From Planctomycetota bacterium (GTDB lineage: Bacteria; Planctomycetota; Phycisphaerae; Phycisphaerales; UBA1924), in the NCBI GenBank assembly GCA_018968885.1, contig JAGWZK010000002.1:62001-126000 (forward strand): 64,000 bases of DNA, read 5' to 3'. Below are positions 33,917-42,539 of this stretch, piece by piece. The notes under the pieces are model-generated. The model did not search any database and was not told where the DNA came from. It saw only the letters and a list, made by a program, of their open reading frames with translations. Made by a program: the position numbers and the translations under genes. How positions within the stretch are numbered: the stretch's first letter is position 1; every line of letters begins with the position of its first letter.

Positions 33917-35413
33917 ATGGACATGAAGACAAGCAGCGAGCGATCTGTGGGTGGGGCGAGTACACGTGCCGGGGCGAGCGCGCGAGTGGACAAAGTGGAT
34001 GTACCCCCCGGGCTGAATGGTCTGGTGGAGGGTGCCGGAACGGGTGAGATCGTGCTGACCAGCGCGGATATCACGGACTTTGCATCGGCTGAGGCGTATC
34101 TGGACCAGCGGGTGAATGTCGAGCGGATGCGCTCCACGCGTTTGCCGCCGGGGGTCTTCAAACTCGATCGCATGCACGCTTTGATGGCCGCGCTGGGAAA
34201 CCCGGAGCGCACCTACAAAAGCGTGCACATCGCCGGCAGCAAGGGCAAGGGCAGCGTGACCGAGATGGTGGCGAGCTGCATGGGCGAGTGCGGCTACGTG
34301 ACGGGTGTGTACATGAGCCCTCACCTGACCAGTGTGCGCGAGCGGATCCGACTGGGTCGTGAGCAGATCAGCGAACGCGACTTTGCAGTCAGATTGCGCC
34401 GCGCGGCCGAGGCGGGAGAGCAGATCGCCAAAGATCACGGCGAACCGACCTTCTTTGAACTCGTGACGGCAGTGGCATTCATTCACTTTGCCGAAGAGGC
34501 GGTGGATCTGGCAGTGATTGAGGTGGGGCTGGGTGGACGCCTGGATGCGACCAACGTGCTGCATCCATCCTCGATCGCGGCGACGGCGGTGACGGCGATT
34601 CAACTTGAGCACACAGATCTTTTGGGTGACACGCTGGAAAAGATTGCCGCGGAAAAGGCGGGCATTTTCAAGCCAGGCGTACCTGCCTTCACCTTTGAAC
34701 AACCCGAGCCGATTCTGTCCGTGCTGGCTGAACGAGCGATCTCCGCCGGAACCACCTTGACTGTGCTTGGCAAGGATACGGAATTCTCGCACCGTTTCGA
34801 ATCAGACAAGGAACACGGCCCCCACTCACGCGTGAGTATGGTGACCAAGGAGAACGCCTTTGAGCACTTCGCGGTGCCATTGAAAGGCGAACATCAATCC
34901 TTCAATTGCGGGCTCGCACTGGCATTGGTGGATTGTCTGAGCACTCACAAGTTTGCGACTCCGGCGCGGCTGGTGGCGGCAGGGTTAGAGCGGACCCCGA
35001 ACTACGGGCGATTTGAGATCGTGGCAGAACGACCACGCATCGTGGTGGATGGGGCCCACACTCCCGAGAGCGTGAAGGGGGCGGTGGGTGCCGTGGGCCT
35101 GCACCTGCGGGTGGATTCGACGATCATCATCTTTGGCTGCGCTGCGGATAAGAACGTCAGCGGAATGATTGCCCAATTGGCCAGAGGCGCGGACAAGGTG
35201 ATCTTCACCAAGGCCAGGGGGAACACGCGGAGTGCCGACCCCAAGGAACTGGCACGGCAATATGAGCAGTTGACCGGGACTGCCGCACAAGTGGGCGCGA
35301 CGGTGGCCGATGCGATCGAATTGGCGAAGCGGGCAGCCCAACGCGATGACCTGATCCTGATTACAGGTTCGTTTTATGTGGCGGGAGAGGCCAAATCGCT
35401 GCTGAAGAAATAG
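33917..35413 (+). CDS. folC: Bifunctional folylpolyglutamate synthase/dihydrofolate synthase
   Basis: 498 residues from the ATG at 33917 (a GTG at 33905 and an ATG at 33923 are also possible). It adds glutamate to dihydropteroate and tetrahydrofolate. The P-loop HIAGSKGKGSVTEM (Mur-ligase-type G-x-K-G-K-G-S) follows the 'RLPPGVFKLDRMHALM' stretch; GLGGRLDATNV and TAIQLEHTDLLGDTLEKIAAEKAGIFK are the next family blocks; VVDGAHTPES is the C-domain start. The first 50 residues are a variable low-complexity leader not found in most FolC proteins. Divergent from secG. Confidence 0.92.
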   Translation: MDMKTSSERSVGGASTRAGASARVDKVDVPPGLNGLVEGAGTGEIVLTSADITDFASAEAYLDQRVNVERMRSTRLPPGVFKLDRMHALMAALGNPERTYKSVHIAGSKGKGSVTEMVASCMGECGYVTGVYMSPHLTSVRERIRLGREQISERDFAVRLRRAAEAGEQIAKDHGEPTFFELVTAVAFIHFAEEAVDLAVIEVGLGGRLDATNVLHPSSIAATAVTAIQLEHTDLLGDTLEKIAAEKAGIFKPGVPAFTFEQPEPILSVLAERAISAGTTLTVLGKDTEFSHRFESDKEHGPHSRVSMVTKENAFEHFAVPLKGEHQSFNCGLALALVDCLSTHKFATPARLVAAGLERTPNYGRFEIVAERPRIVVDGAHTPESVKGAVGAVGLHLRVDSTIIIFGCAADKNVSGMIAQLARGADKVIFTKARGNTRSADPKELARQYEQLTGTAAQVGATVADAIELAKRAAQRDDLILITGSFYVAGEAKSLLKK

Positions 35414-35473
35414 ACCAGACTGGGCAATCGCGCCCAGAGAAGAAATAGCAAGCAGCAAGTGACCACGCGAATG

Positions 35474-36304
35474 CTACTGATCGCTTGAGCCGACGACCAT
35501 TTTCTTGTCGCCCGGCCTTGATCTTGGCGGGGCTTTAGCGGCTTTGCTGGGATCTCCGCCGCCAGCCGCGACGAGGATGGAGCCAAGCAATAGGGCCACA
35601 CTGCACCCGGCGGCGGGAAGGGTCCAGCCGACGGCGGAGAGGGCATCGTTCTTGGGCTTGTAGTTTGGCCCCATGCCTTTGGGCATGAGGAGCAGAGCAG
35701 CCTGCATCTGCCACGTGTTTTCGGCGAGTTCGCCGGCCTTTTCCGGTTCGCTGCGACGGGTGGTCGGATAGTTGAGCCGCTCGCGGGCGAACCCGCCAGC
35801 GGGATTGAATTCGTAGAAGTCAAAAACCCAGTCCTTACGCCACACACTGCCCCAGGTCTTGGGATCGGCACCCGGCGGCGGCGTGCGCGTGACGATGACG
35901 AGGCGATCGACATTCTCGCCATTGAAGCTGGCTTTGACGGACTCAACCGCATCACCACTGTTCATGGGAAGAAAGCGAACCACTCGGAGCCAATCCATGT
36001 GCGGACGCAGACCGGGGAGCTCTTTCATGCCTGGGATGGTGACGCGCAGCCGGAGGTTCTCATCGCCATATGCAATATTGACGTGATCGACACCGGCTTT
36101 ATCCGTCTCGTCGGTCAGGGTCACCTTGCGATTGGCAAAGGTGAAAGAGCGGTCGTCCACCTCTTTGAAGAGGAAGATATTGCGGCGATGCTCAGAATGA
36201 AAATCCGCGATGCGCTGGGCCATGAACCAGCCACTGATCAACAGCAGCACCACCGAAAGAATGGCGAGAGCCCAGGCGAGCTTGACACGTCGAGCGGTAG
36301 GCAT
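35474..36304 (-). CDS. Membrane protein of unknown function at the end of the oxidase cluster
   Basis: 276 residues: N-terminal membrane helix (about 8-30), an extracytoplasmic domain (32-215) with no recognised family, a second helix (about 226-248) and a short basic tail. It contains 'GLRPHMDWLRVVRFLPMN' and 'VWRKDWVFDFYEFNPAGG'. It starts 20 bp after the subunit IV gene, so it is very likely the last gene of the act-cox transcript. It may be an assembly or stabilising protein of the oxidase; this is inferred only from position. Confidence 0.6.
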   Translation of the reverse strand: MPTARRVKLAWALAILSVVLLLISGWFMAQRIADFHSEHRRNIFLFKEVDDRSFTFANRKVTLTDETDKAGVDHVNIAYGDENLRLRVTIPGMKELPGLRPHMDWLRVVRFLPMNSGDAVESVKASFNGENVDRLVIVTRTPPPGADPKTWGSVWRKDWVFDFYEFNPAGGFARERLNYPTTRRSEPEKAGELAENTWQMQAALLLMPKGMGPNYKPKNDALSAVGWTLPAAGCSVALLLGSILVAAGGGDPSKAAKAPPRSRPGDKKMVVGSSDQ

Positions 36305-36324
36305 GGTGCAGATCGGACCTTGGG

Positions 36325-37101
36325 TCAGTGGCCTGAGCCACTGGCGGGCTTGGTGGCGGAATTGGAGTCGTGCTTGTGATCGGCACCGTGGCCGTGGCCA
36401 TCATCTGCAGGGGCCTTGGCTTCAAAAAGGCCGGGGGTGGTGCCGCCACGAGGACGAGAAGTGCCCGAGGTGCTGACGGAGTGTTCGACGCGAGGGTGAT
36501 AGTTCTGGCGATGGTGGAAAAGCTCGGCCTTCATGGCGTCAAACTTGGCCTGATCGCCAGCCAGAACGCTCTTCAAGAACTCTTCGCGGCGCTGCTGAAC
36601 GATTGGCTTGTCCAGAGTCTTGGCTCCGACGATGCGATTGCCACCCACCTGTACCTCGCCACCTTTGTAGGCGTAGACCTTGCCACGATTATCCAGATCG
36701 ATGGTGGTGAAGCCCAGGAAGAGGGCGAAAGCAAACAGTGAAAAGAGGAAGATGACGGTGTTGATGGGGTTGTCGTAGCGAAGCTGCATGAAGTACATCA
36801 CGACGAGCGCGGCTTTGACAGTGGCGATGGACATGGCCACGCTGACGTTCACCCAGGTGGGGAAGTGAATGTCGAAATACTGCTGAATCCAGACTTCGGC
36901 ATTGGCCAGGCCAACGGTGAGTGCCGTAAAGGTGAGGAGCACTGCCAACACAACGCGATTGGTGAACGCGGAGACGATGACGTGCTTATGGGCATGATGT
37001 CCAGCAGCGGTGCCGTGCGGGTTGGTCTCGTCGAAACCACCCGGCGCGTGACCGTGGGCATCGGCGGCATGGGCAGAGCGAAGCGGTTGGTTGTGATTCA
37101 T
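36325..37101 (-). CDS. Cytochrome c oxidase subunit IV (CtaF/CoxD-like) with long C-terminal extension
   Basis: 258 residues; usual bacterial subunit IV has 95-130. Three membrane helices lie in residues 40-135: 'VVLAVLLTFTALTVGLANAE', 'VNVSVAMSIATVKAALVVMYFMQLRYD' and 'TVIFLFSLFAFALFLGFTTID'. The VKAALVVMYFMQLRYD segment is the family signature. The leader is His-rich. The C-terminal 115 residues are soluble and end in a His/Asp/Gly-rich stretch that could bind metal. Part of the oxidase operon, 66 bp after subunit III. Confidence 0.85.
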   Translation of the reverse strand: MNHNQPLRSAHAADAHGHAPGGFDETNPHGTAAGHHAHKHVIVSAFTNRVVLAVLLTFTALTVGLANAEVWIQQYFDIHFPTWVNVSVAMSIATVKAALVVMYFMQLRYDNPINTVIFLFSLFAFALFLGFTTIDLDNRGKVYAYKGGEVQVGGNRIVGAKTLDKPIVQQRREEFLKSVLAGDQAKFDAMKAELFHHRQNYHPRVEHSVSTSGTSRPRGGTTPGLFEAKAPADDGHGHGADHKHDSNSATKPASGSGH

Positions 37102-37167
37102 CGGAGGTTCCGGTTGTGAGAAGTCAGAGAGAAGAAAGAAGTGAGGAGAAAGAGGGAAAGCAAGGAA

Positions 37168-37950
37168 TCAGTGAATGAGATAGAGGAGTGGGAAGAGGAA
37201 GATCCAGATCAGGTCGACGATGTGCCAGTAGAGGCCGGCCATTTCCACGCCGGTGTAGTGCTTGGGACCGTAATTCTCAACGCCGGGGCGGCTGAACCAC
37301 CAGACGCGGGCAATGAGAGCCATGCCAATGAGAACGTGCGCGGCATGCAAACCGGTGCCGGTGTAATAGAGCGACCACCACATGTTCTCGTGTGGATCGG
37401 TGGCGAAGGGATACGAGAAGAGGATGCCGGGGAGCTTGCCGCCGTAACCCTGCTCGAAGTAGAAGAGACCGCCAAACTTGGTGAGGGCCTCACCACCGGC
37501 GTGCGACATGGTGGGATCAAAGTGCCATCCCGTCATCTTGGGGATGTACTCCATGAGAAGCTTAATGGCGACGAAGAGGGCTCCGCAGACGAGGGTGATG
37601 ACGAGGTTGCGGCGGGCTTCCTTTTGGCGATTGTGCTGGAAGTGATTGATGGACATGGCCATCGTGTAGGAGGAGATGAGGAGGACGACGGTGTTGAGGC
37701 CGCCCCATCGCCAGTCGAGGTACGAAGACCCGTTGCGGAAGGCATCGGGGTACATCATGCGGTAGATGGAGTACCACACGAATATGCCGGCGAAGAGGAG
37801 CACTTCGGTGGCGAGGAAGAGCCACATGCCCGTCTTGCATGCGTCGAACTCCTCGTCCTTGGTGCGGAAGTGAGAGGCATGCTTGTAGGTTTCGTACCCG
37901 GGGGCTCTACCACCCTGAATCAATCCCGGCTTGAAGTCGATGGTGCTCAT
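37168..37950 (-). CDS. ctaE: Cytochrome c oxidase subunit III
   Basis: 260 residues, about five to six membrane helices. Family blocks: 'KTGMWLFLATEVLLFAGIFVWYSIYRMMYPDAF' near 40-75, 'TVVLLISSYTMAMSIN', and at the C-terminus 'YYTGTGLHAAHVLIGMALIARVWW' and 'VEMAGLYWHIVDLIWIFLFPLLYLIH', with the conserved His and Glu residues. Subunit III stabilises the oxygen-reducing core. It follows subunit I by 57 bp in the order I-III-IV of caa3-type oxidase operons. Confidence 0.95.
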   Translation of the reverse strand: MSTIDFKPGLIQGGRAPGYETYKHASHFRTKDEEFDACKTGMWLFLATEVLLFAGIFVWYSIYRMMYPDAFRNGSSYLDWRWGGLNTVVLLISSYTMAMSINHFQHNRQKEARRNLVITLVCGALFVAIKLLMEYIPKMTGWHFDPTMSHAGGEALTKFGGLFYFEQGYGGKLPGILFSYPFATDPHENMWWSLYYTGTGLHAAHVLIGMALIARVWWFSRPGVENYGPKHYTGVEMAGLYWHIVDLIWIFLFPLLYLIH

Positions 37951-38007
37951 GCGTGTTCCGATTTCTGAGTGACTGGTGAGGGGGATCAGGAACGATTCAA
38001 TGGATGA

Positions 38008-39792
38008 TCAGTGCACAGTGTGGGCAGATGCGCCCGCGGGCTTATCAGCCAACGGGTAATCCTCTTCGCTGCAGTGGAAGGGAACGACCTCGCCGTAGTC
38101 ATACGGGCCGTGCTTGACAATGGGCTCATGCTCGAAGTTGTGCTCAATCGGTGGGCTGGCGGCGTACCACTCCAAGGAGAGTGCGCCCCACGGGTTGGCG
38201 GGAGCGACGCGCCCACGAAGCGAGGCAATGAAGTTGAAGAGGTGGACCAGGAAGCCGACGAGAAGGATGTAGGAACCGATGGTGGAGACGACGTGCCAGA
38301 TCTGGAACGTATCGACGTACGTCGCGTAGCGGCGAGGCATCCCCTGCACACCCATGATGAACTGGGTGAAGAAGGTGACGTTAAAGCCGATGAAGACCAG
38401 GATCGCGCCGGTCATGCCCCAGAACTCGTTGTACATGCGGCCGGTCATCTTGGGCCACCAGTGGTGGAGACCGCCGACAAAGGCGATGATGGTGCCGCCC
38501 ATCATGACGTAGTGGAAGTGGGCGACGACGAAGTATGAGTCGGTGAGGTGCAGGTCGGTAGAAAGAGCCCCAAGGGGCAGACCCGTGAGGCCACCGATGC
38601 TGAAGAGGAAGAGGAATATGAGGGCGTAAAGCATGGGGGTGTTCATGGCGATCGAGCCCTTGTAGAGGGTCAGGATCCAGTTGAACACCTTGACGGCAGT
38701 GGGAATAGCGACCAGGAAGGTGAGGGCTGAGAAGATGGTGGCCGCCAGCTCTGTCGAGCTGGAGAACATGTGGTGGCCCCACACCAGGAAGGAGACGGCG
38801 GTGATACCGAGTGAGGCAAAGGCGATAGCGCGGTAGCCGAAAATCTTCTTATGGGCGTGCACGGGGATGATCTCGGAGATAATTCCCATGCCGGGGAGAA
38901 TCATCACGTACACCACGGGGTGGCTGTAGAACCAGAAGAAGTGCTGGAAGAGGACGGGGTCGCCGCCGAGACCAGGATCGAAGATGCCGATGTGGAAGAC
39001 GCGCTCCAAGATGAGGAGCAGGAGCGTGATGCCGATGACGGGGGTGGCGAGGACCTGAATAATGCTGGTCGCGTAGATCGCCCAGATGAAAAGGGGCATA
39101 TCAAACCAGCCCATGCCGGGGGCGCGAAGCTTGTGCACGGTAACGATGAAGTTCAGCCCGGTGAGGATGGAACTGAAACCCATGATGAAGGCACCGAGCA
39201 CCATCAGAATGACGCGGGATTGATCCGGGTCGGTGGTGGTGGAGTACGGGGTGTAGAAGGTCCAGCCGGTGTCGACACCACCGAAGTAAATGGAGAGGCC
39301 GGCGAACATGGAACCAAAGAAGTAGATGTACCAGGACAGAAGGTTGAGGCGGGGGAAGGCGACGTCCTTGGCTCCGAGCATCAGGGGAAGCAGAAAGTTG
39401 CCCAGTGCCGCAGGGACGCTGGGAATGATGACCATGAAGACCATCACTGCGCCGTGCAGGGTGAAGAGGCGGTTATAGATCTCGTTGCCCTTGCCAATTC
39501 CTTCATCGGACTTGAAGAACTGGCCGGTGACCTGTCCGGCGACTGTCCGCACCGGCTCCAGAAGCTCAGTGCGCACCGCCAAAGCCAGCACGCCACCGAT
39601 GAAGAAGAAGATGAGGACGGCGATGAGGTACATCACGCCGATCTTCTTGTGATCGACGGTTGTGCACCAATCCCAGACGTTGGTCCAGAATGACCCCTTG
39701 GACTGGTAGTAGGGACCGTGGTGGTCGTGGTGGTCGTGGTGGTCGTCGGCGTGGCCGGGGATGCTGCCGCTGGTTGGATGGAGTGTTGACAT
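38008..39792 (-). CDS. ctaD: Cytochrome c oxidase subunit I (A2-type heme-copper oxygen reductase)
   Basis: 594 residues, 12 or more membrane helices; the site where oxygen is reduced to water with proton pumping. [11 protein letters not shown] carries a heme a ligand; [16 protein letters not shown] holds the Cu_B ligand H291 and cross-linked Y295; WGHHMFSSS gives the Cu_B histidine pair; [11 protein letters not shown] gives the heme a3 and heme a ligands. The segment reads Y289-S290-H-P-V-V-Y: the glutamate of the A1 (HPEVY) proton channel is missing and replaced by the YS pair, which defines the A2 subfamily. A His/Asp run ([13 protein letters not shown]) lies near the N-terminus. Confidence 0.97.
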   Translation of the reverse strand: MSTLHPTSGSIPGHADDHHDHHDHHGPYYQSKGSFWTNVWDWCTTVDHKKIGVMYLIAVLIFFFIGGVLALAVRTELLEPVRTVAGQVTGQFFKSDEGIGKGNEIYNRLFTLHGAVMVFMVIIPSVPAALGNFLLPLMLGAKDVAFPRLNLLSWYIYFFGSMFAGLSIYFGGVDTGWTFYTPYSTTTDPDQSRVILMVLGAFIMGFSSILTGLNFIVTVHKLRAPGMGWFDMPLFIWAIYATSIIQVLATPVIGITLLLLILERVFHIGIFDPGLGGDPVLFQHFFWFYSHPVVYVMILPGMGIISEIIPVHAHKKIFGYRAIAFASLGITAVSFLVWGHHMFSSSTELAATIFSALTFLVAIPTAVKVFNWILTLYKGSIAMNTPMLYALIFLFLFSIGGLTGLPLGALSTDLHLTDSYFVVAHFHYVMMGGTIIAFVGGLHHWWPKMTGRMYNEFWGMTGAILVFIGFNVTFFTQFIMGVQGMPRRYATYVDTFQIWHVVSTIGSYILLVGFLVHLFNFIASLRGRVAPANPWGALSLEWYAASPPIEHNFEHEPIVKHGPYDYGEVVPFHCSEEDYPLADKPAGASAHTVH

Positions 39793-39822
39793 AAGAAAAT
39801 CCTGAGTGGAGCTTGGTTGGGA

Positions 39823-40983
39823 TTACTTGGTGGGTGAATCAGTGGCGGGTGCAGCAGGAGCACCGGCCGCGCCGGGATTGAGCTTCTTCATGTAGGCGAT
39901 GATGCCGTCGATCCGCTTCTCATCGAGCTGACCTTGGAAGCTGTTCATCTGTGAGTATGGGCCGTACCCCTTGTGGATCTTGGCCTGAGGGTTCAGGATC
40001 GACTCCCGGATGTAGTTCTCGTCATAAAGAGCGGTGGAGCCATTCTCCAGCGGCACTTGCGTGCCAAATGCGCCTTTCCACGTTGGCCCGGTGTTCTTGC
40101 TGCCATCGACAGAGTGACAACTGGCGCACTGGCTCTTGTAGACGCGCTCGCCGATGACCTCTGGTGGCTTGTTGCCAGCCCAATCGGCCATCAGTTTGTC
40201 GAAGTGCGCCTCGGGAACGACGCGGAGAATGGCCATCATCTCAGAGTGCGACTGGCCACAATATTCGGCACAGAAGATCCAGTGATCGGCCTTGGGGGTG
40301 CCATCAGGAAGCTTCTCCGACCCCGTGAGCTTCTCACTCTGGAACCAGTACGAGGTGTAGCGATTGGGCAACACGTCCTGCTTGATGCGGAAATCGGGAA
40401 TCCAGAAGGCGTGGATGACATCGAGGGAATTCATCCGCAACTTGATCGCGCGGCCTTCGGGAACGGGGTAAATGGGAACGTCAGTCGATGCCAGTGTGCT
40501 GGTGTTCGTTATATCGCTATCAGGATTGGTGCTGCTGGTGAACAACGGACTCTCTTCGCCGTTGGGATAGGTGACCAGCCAGTTCCACTTCTTGCCTTCA
40601 ACCTTGAGTTCCATCGCGTTCTGCGGGGCGATCAGGGCATCCGCGTAGCCATGGAAGCCCTTGAAGAAGATGTACGCCAGCGGGATCAGGGGCAGAACGG
40701 TCCACGCGATTTCCAATGGAGTATTGTGTGAAGTGGAAAGAATCGGCTTCTTGACAGCGCTGCGCCGGTACTTCCACGTCCAATAGAACATCAGGTACAT
40801 CAGGATCACAAAGGCGATCACGCTGAACCAGAAGATCCACATGAACAGATCATCCACGGCGGCGGAATACGTCGCCGAAGGACGCGAACGGAACCAAATG
40901 TCGCGAAGGGGCTGATCGATCGGGGCTTTGGCGAGCAGGTTTCCGAATGTGCCGCCTGCGAGATTGATGAGGTCGCTTGTCAT
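39823..40983 (-). CDS. ctaC: Cytochrome c oxidase subunit II with fused cytochrome c domain (caa3-type)
   Basis: 386 residues from the ATG at 40983. Two N-terminal membrane helices (about 45-70 and 93-113) are followed by the cupredoxin domain with the full Cu_A site: H in DVIHAFWIP, then C238, E240, C242, H246 and M249 in C-A-E-Y-C-G-Q-S-H-S-E-M. A cytochrome c domain follows, with heme motif C286-A-S-C-H290 and a distal Met near YSQMNSF. This fused cytochrome lets electrons pass from ActA/ActE-type hemes to Cu_A. There is no N-terminal lipobox. Confidence 0.96.
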   Translation of the reverse strand: MTSDLINLAGGTFGNLLAKAPIDQPLRDIWFRSRPSATYSAAVDDLFMWIFWFSVIAFVILMYLMFYWTWKYRRSAVKKPILSTSHNTPLEIAWTVLPLIPLAYIFFKGFHGYADALIAPQNAMELKVEGKKWNWLVTYPNGEESPLFTSSTNPDSDITNTSTLASTDVPIYPVPEGRAIKLRMNSLDVIHAFWIPDFRIKQDVLPNRYTSYWFQSEKLTGSEKLPDGTPKADHWIFCAEYCGQSHSEMMAILRVVPEAHFDKLMADWAGNKPPEVIGERVYKSQCASCHSVDGSKNTGPTWKGAFGTQVPLENGSTALYDENYIRESILNPQAKIHKGYGPYSQMNSFQGQLDEKRIDGIIAYMKKLNPGAAGAPAAPATDSPTK

Positions 40984-41061
40984 ACGGAGGATCCAGGGTT
41001 CAAAGGTCGGAGTCGCGAGAGAGGTGTGAACTTGACGTTGAGTGATCCGCAAACATCAGGG

Positions 41062-42009
41062 TCAGGAAGTCACCACGGTGGGCGGAGGTTGTGGAGGCGA
41101 GGATTCGGAATTCGTCACTGCGGGAGCTGGAATCTGACGTGCGCGGCGGCGAATGCGTTCGCCGGCAAAAAGGAGGCCGATGAGGGTGCCGACGCTGATC
41201 ATGGTGACCACGCCGCCAATCTGCATGACGCGCCATGCAACCAGAACGTATTTGCCACTGTTGGGATCAAAGCGGTAGCAATAGTGCAGAAAGAGGTCAC
41301 CCAGACCATCGGCGATCTTCCCTTGGCTGGCTTCCAGCAGCATGAGCTTGAGGTCGCGCCCGGTATAAGAGATGCCACCGGCATAGCGCGCCAGGCGACC
41401 GTCGGGGGTGACGACGAACATCAGTGACGGATGCGAATATTCGCCATTTTCCAGCAATTTGTACTTGAAGCCCAGGGCATCGGAGAGTTCCTTGGCCGCG
41501 ACCTCGGTGCCGACGTGAAACTCAAAGCCCGACTCGACCGTCGCACGATTGGCCTCGGTGAGCTTGGTGTAGCCCGTGACGTAGCGGTACTTCTTGTTCT
41601 CAGCCGAAAGGGGCACTTCGGTGTGGTCGATGCTGAAAATGAGGGCCTTGTACTTGTCCCCCACCACATAATCAATTTCGTCCATGGCCTTGGCCATCTT
41701 GTCGATGGTGACGGGGCACATGACGGGGCAGCGGTAGTACGCCATCACGATGATGACGGGCTTGCCATCTTTGAAGTAGTCACCGAGTTTGACGGGCTCA
41801 CCCTTGGAGTTTTTGAACTCCACGTGCATGGGGAGCTTTTCGCCAAGGTGGGGGACGACTTCGAGATCTTTGGCCTCTTTGGGGAGTTCATTCATCAACA
41901 CCTGAGCAGGGGCCAGACTCGTGCCCAGTCCCGAGCCCAGCAACAGCATCACCGCCGCAGCGAGTGCCGCGGGTCGTGTGAAGAGGTTGTAACGTGTGAT
42001 GCTGAACAT
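41062..42009 (-). CDS. SCO1/SenC family copper chaperone
   Basis: 315 residues from the ATG at 42009. A signal sequence or signal anchor (about 10-36) is followed by a thioredoxin-like domain. The copper-binding pair is in YYRCPVMCPVT (C-x3-C), and the third ligand His is in EYSHPSLMFVV. SCO proteins load copper into the Cu_A site of subunit II, which fits its place directly upstream of ctaC. The last 80 residues add a C-terminal membrane helix (VVTMISVGTLIGLLFAG) not present in minimal SCO proteins, so the domain is held at both ends. Confidence 0.93.
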   Translation of the reverse strand: MFSITRYNLFTRPAALAAAVMLLLGSGLGTSLAPAQVLMNELPKEAKDLEVVPHLGEKLPMHVEFKNSKGEPVKLGDYFKDGKPVIIVMAYYRCPVMCPVTIDKMAKAMDEIDYVVGDKYKALIFSIDHTEVPLSAENKKYRYVTGYTKLTEANRATVESGFEFHVGTEVAAKELSDALGFKYKLLENGEYSHPSLMFVVTPDGRLARYAGGISYTGRDLKLMLLEASQGKIADGLGDLFLHYCYRFDPNSGKYVLVAWRVMQIGGVVTMISVGTLIGLLFAGERIRRRARQIPAPAVTNSESSPPQPPPTVVTS

Positions 42010-42017
42010 GGCGAAAA

Positions 42018-42407
42018 TCACTTGGCGGTGTTGTACTTGGAAATCACCTTGTCTTTGGCAGCAGACAGCGGAATGCGAACGGTGTTGCTGGCCGAGTCGG
42101 CCCAGCCAAAGGTCTTGAATTCCTGATCGGTGACGCGTGCTTTGTATTGCATCGCCTCGGCTGACATGAAGACTTCCTGCTTGCGGGCTTTCTCCTGCGT
42201 GGAGTAACTGTTGAAGTACACCCAGATCACCGCAATCGAGCCCACCACCGCTACCACCAGCGCTGCGCTCCAAGCACCCAGGGAGAGCATGCTCGCTTCG
42301 GCACCGTGCTCGGTCTGCGGCAGACCTTCGACCGCCTCATGATGGTGCCACGCGTCGGCGTGAGCTTCTTCGACCGGCAATGTGTGTGCGTGTCCGTGTC
42401 CTGCCAT
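42018..42407 (-). CDS. Small His-rich membrane protein between actF and the SCO gene
   Basis: 129 residues. The first 35 residues contain nine His with Glu and Asp (MAGHGHAHTLPVEEAHADAW, then HHHEA), a likely metal-binding patch on the cytoplasmic side. One membrane helix (about 46-66) is followed by a soluble part of about 60 residues. No family recognised. It stops 8 bp before the SCO ATG, so it is in the same transcript. A copper-handling or complex-assembly role is suggested by its composition and place, not by homology. Confidence 0.6.
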   Translation of the reverse strand: MAGHGHAHTLPVEEAHADAWHHHEAVEGLPQTEHGAEASMLSLGAWSAALVVAVVGSIAVIWVYFNSYSTQEKARKQEVFMSAEAMQYKARVTDQEFKTFGWADSASNTVRIPLSAAKDKVISKYNTAK

Positions 42408-42539
42408 CGCACTTCCCTTTCTAACCCATCTGATCTGAAGACATGCTGTCAGATCAGAATTATTCTTGTCTCGCAGTACGCCGGATTCTCGAAAGTGCTT
42501 TTAGGCAAAAATGCGGGAATCCCCTGAAATTGATTCCGA

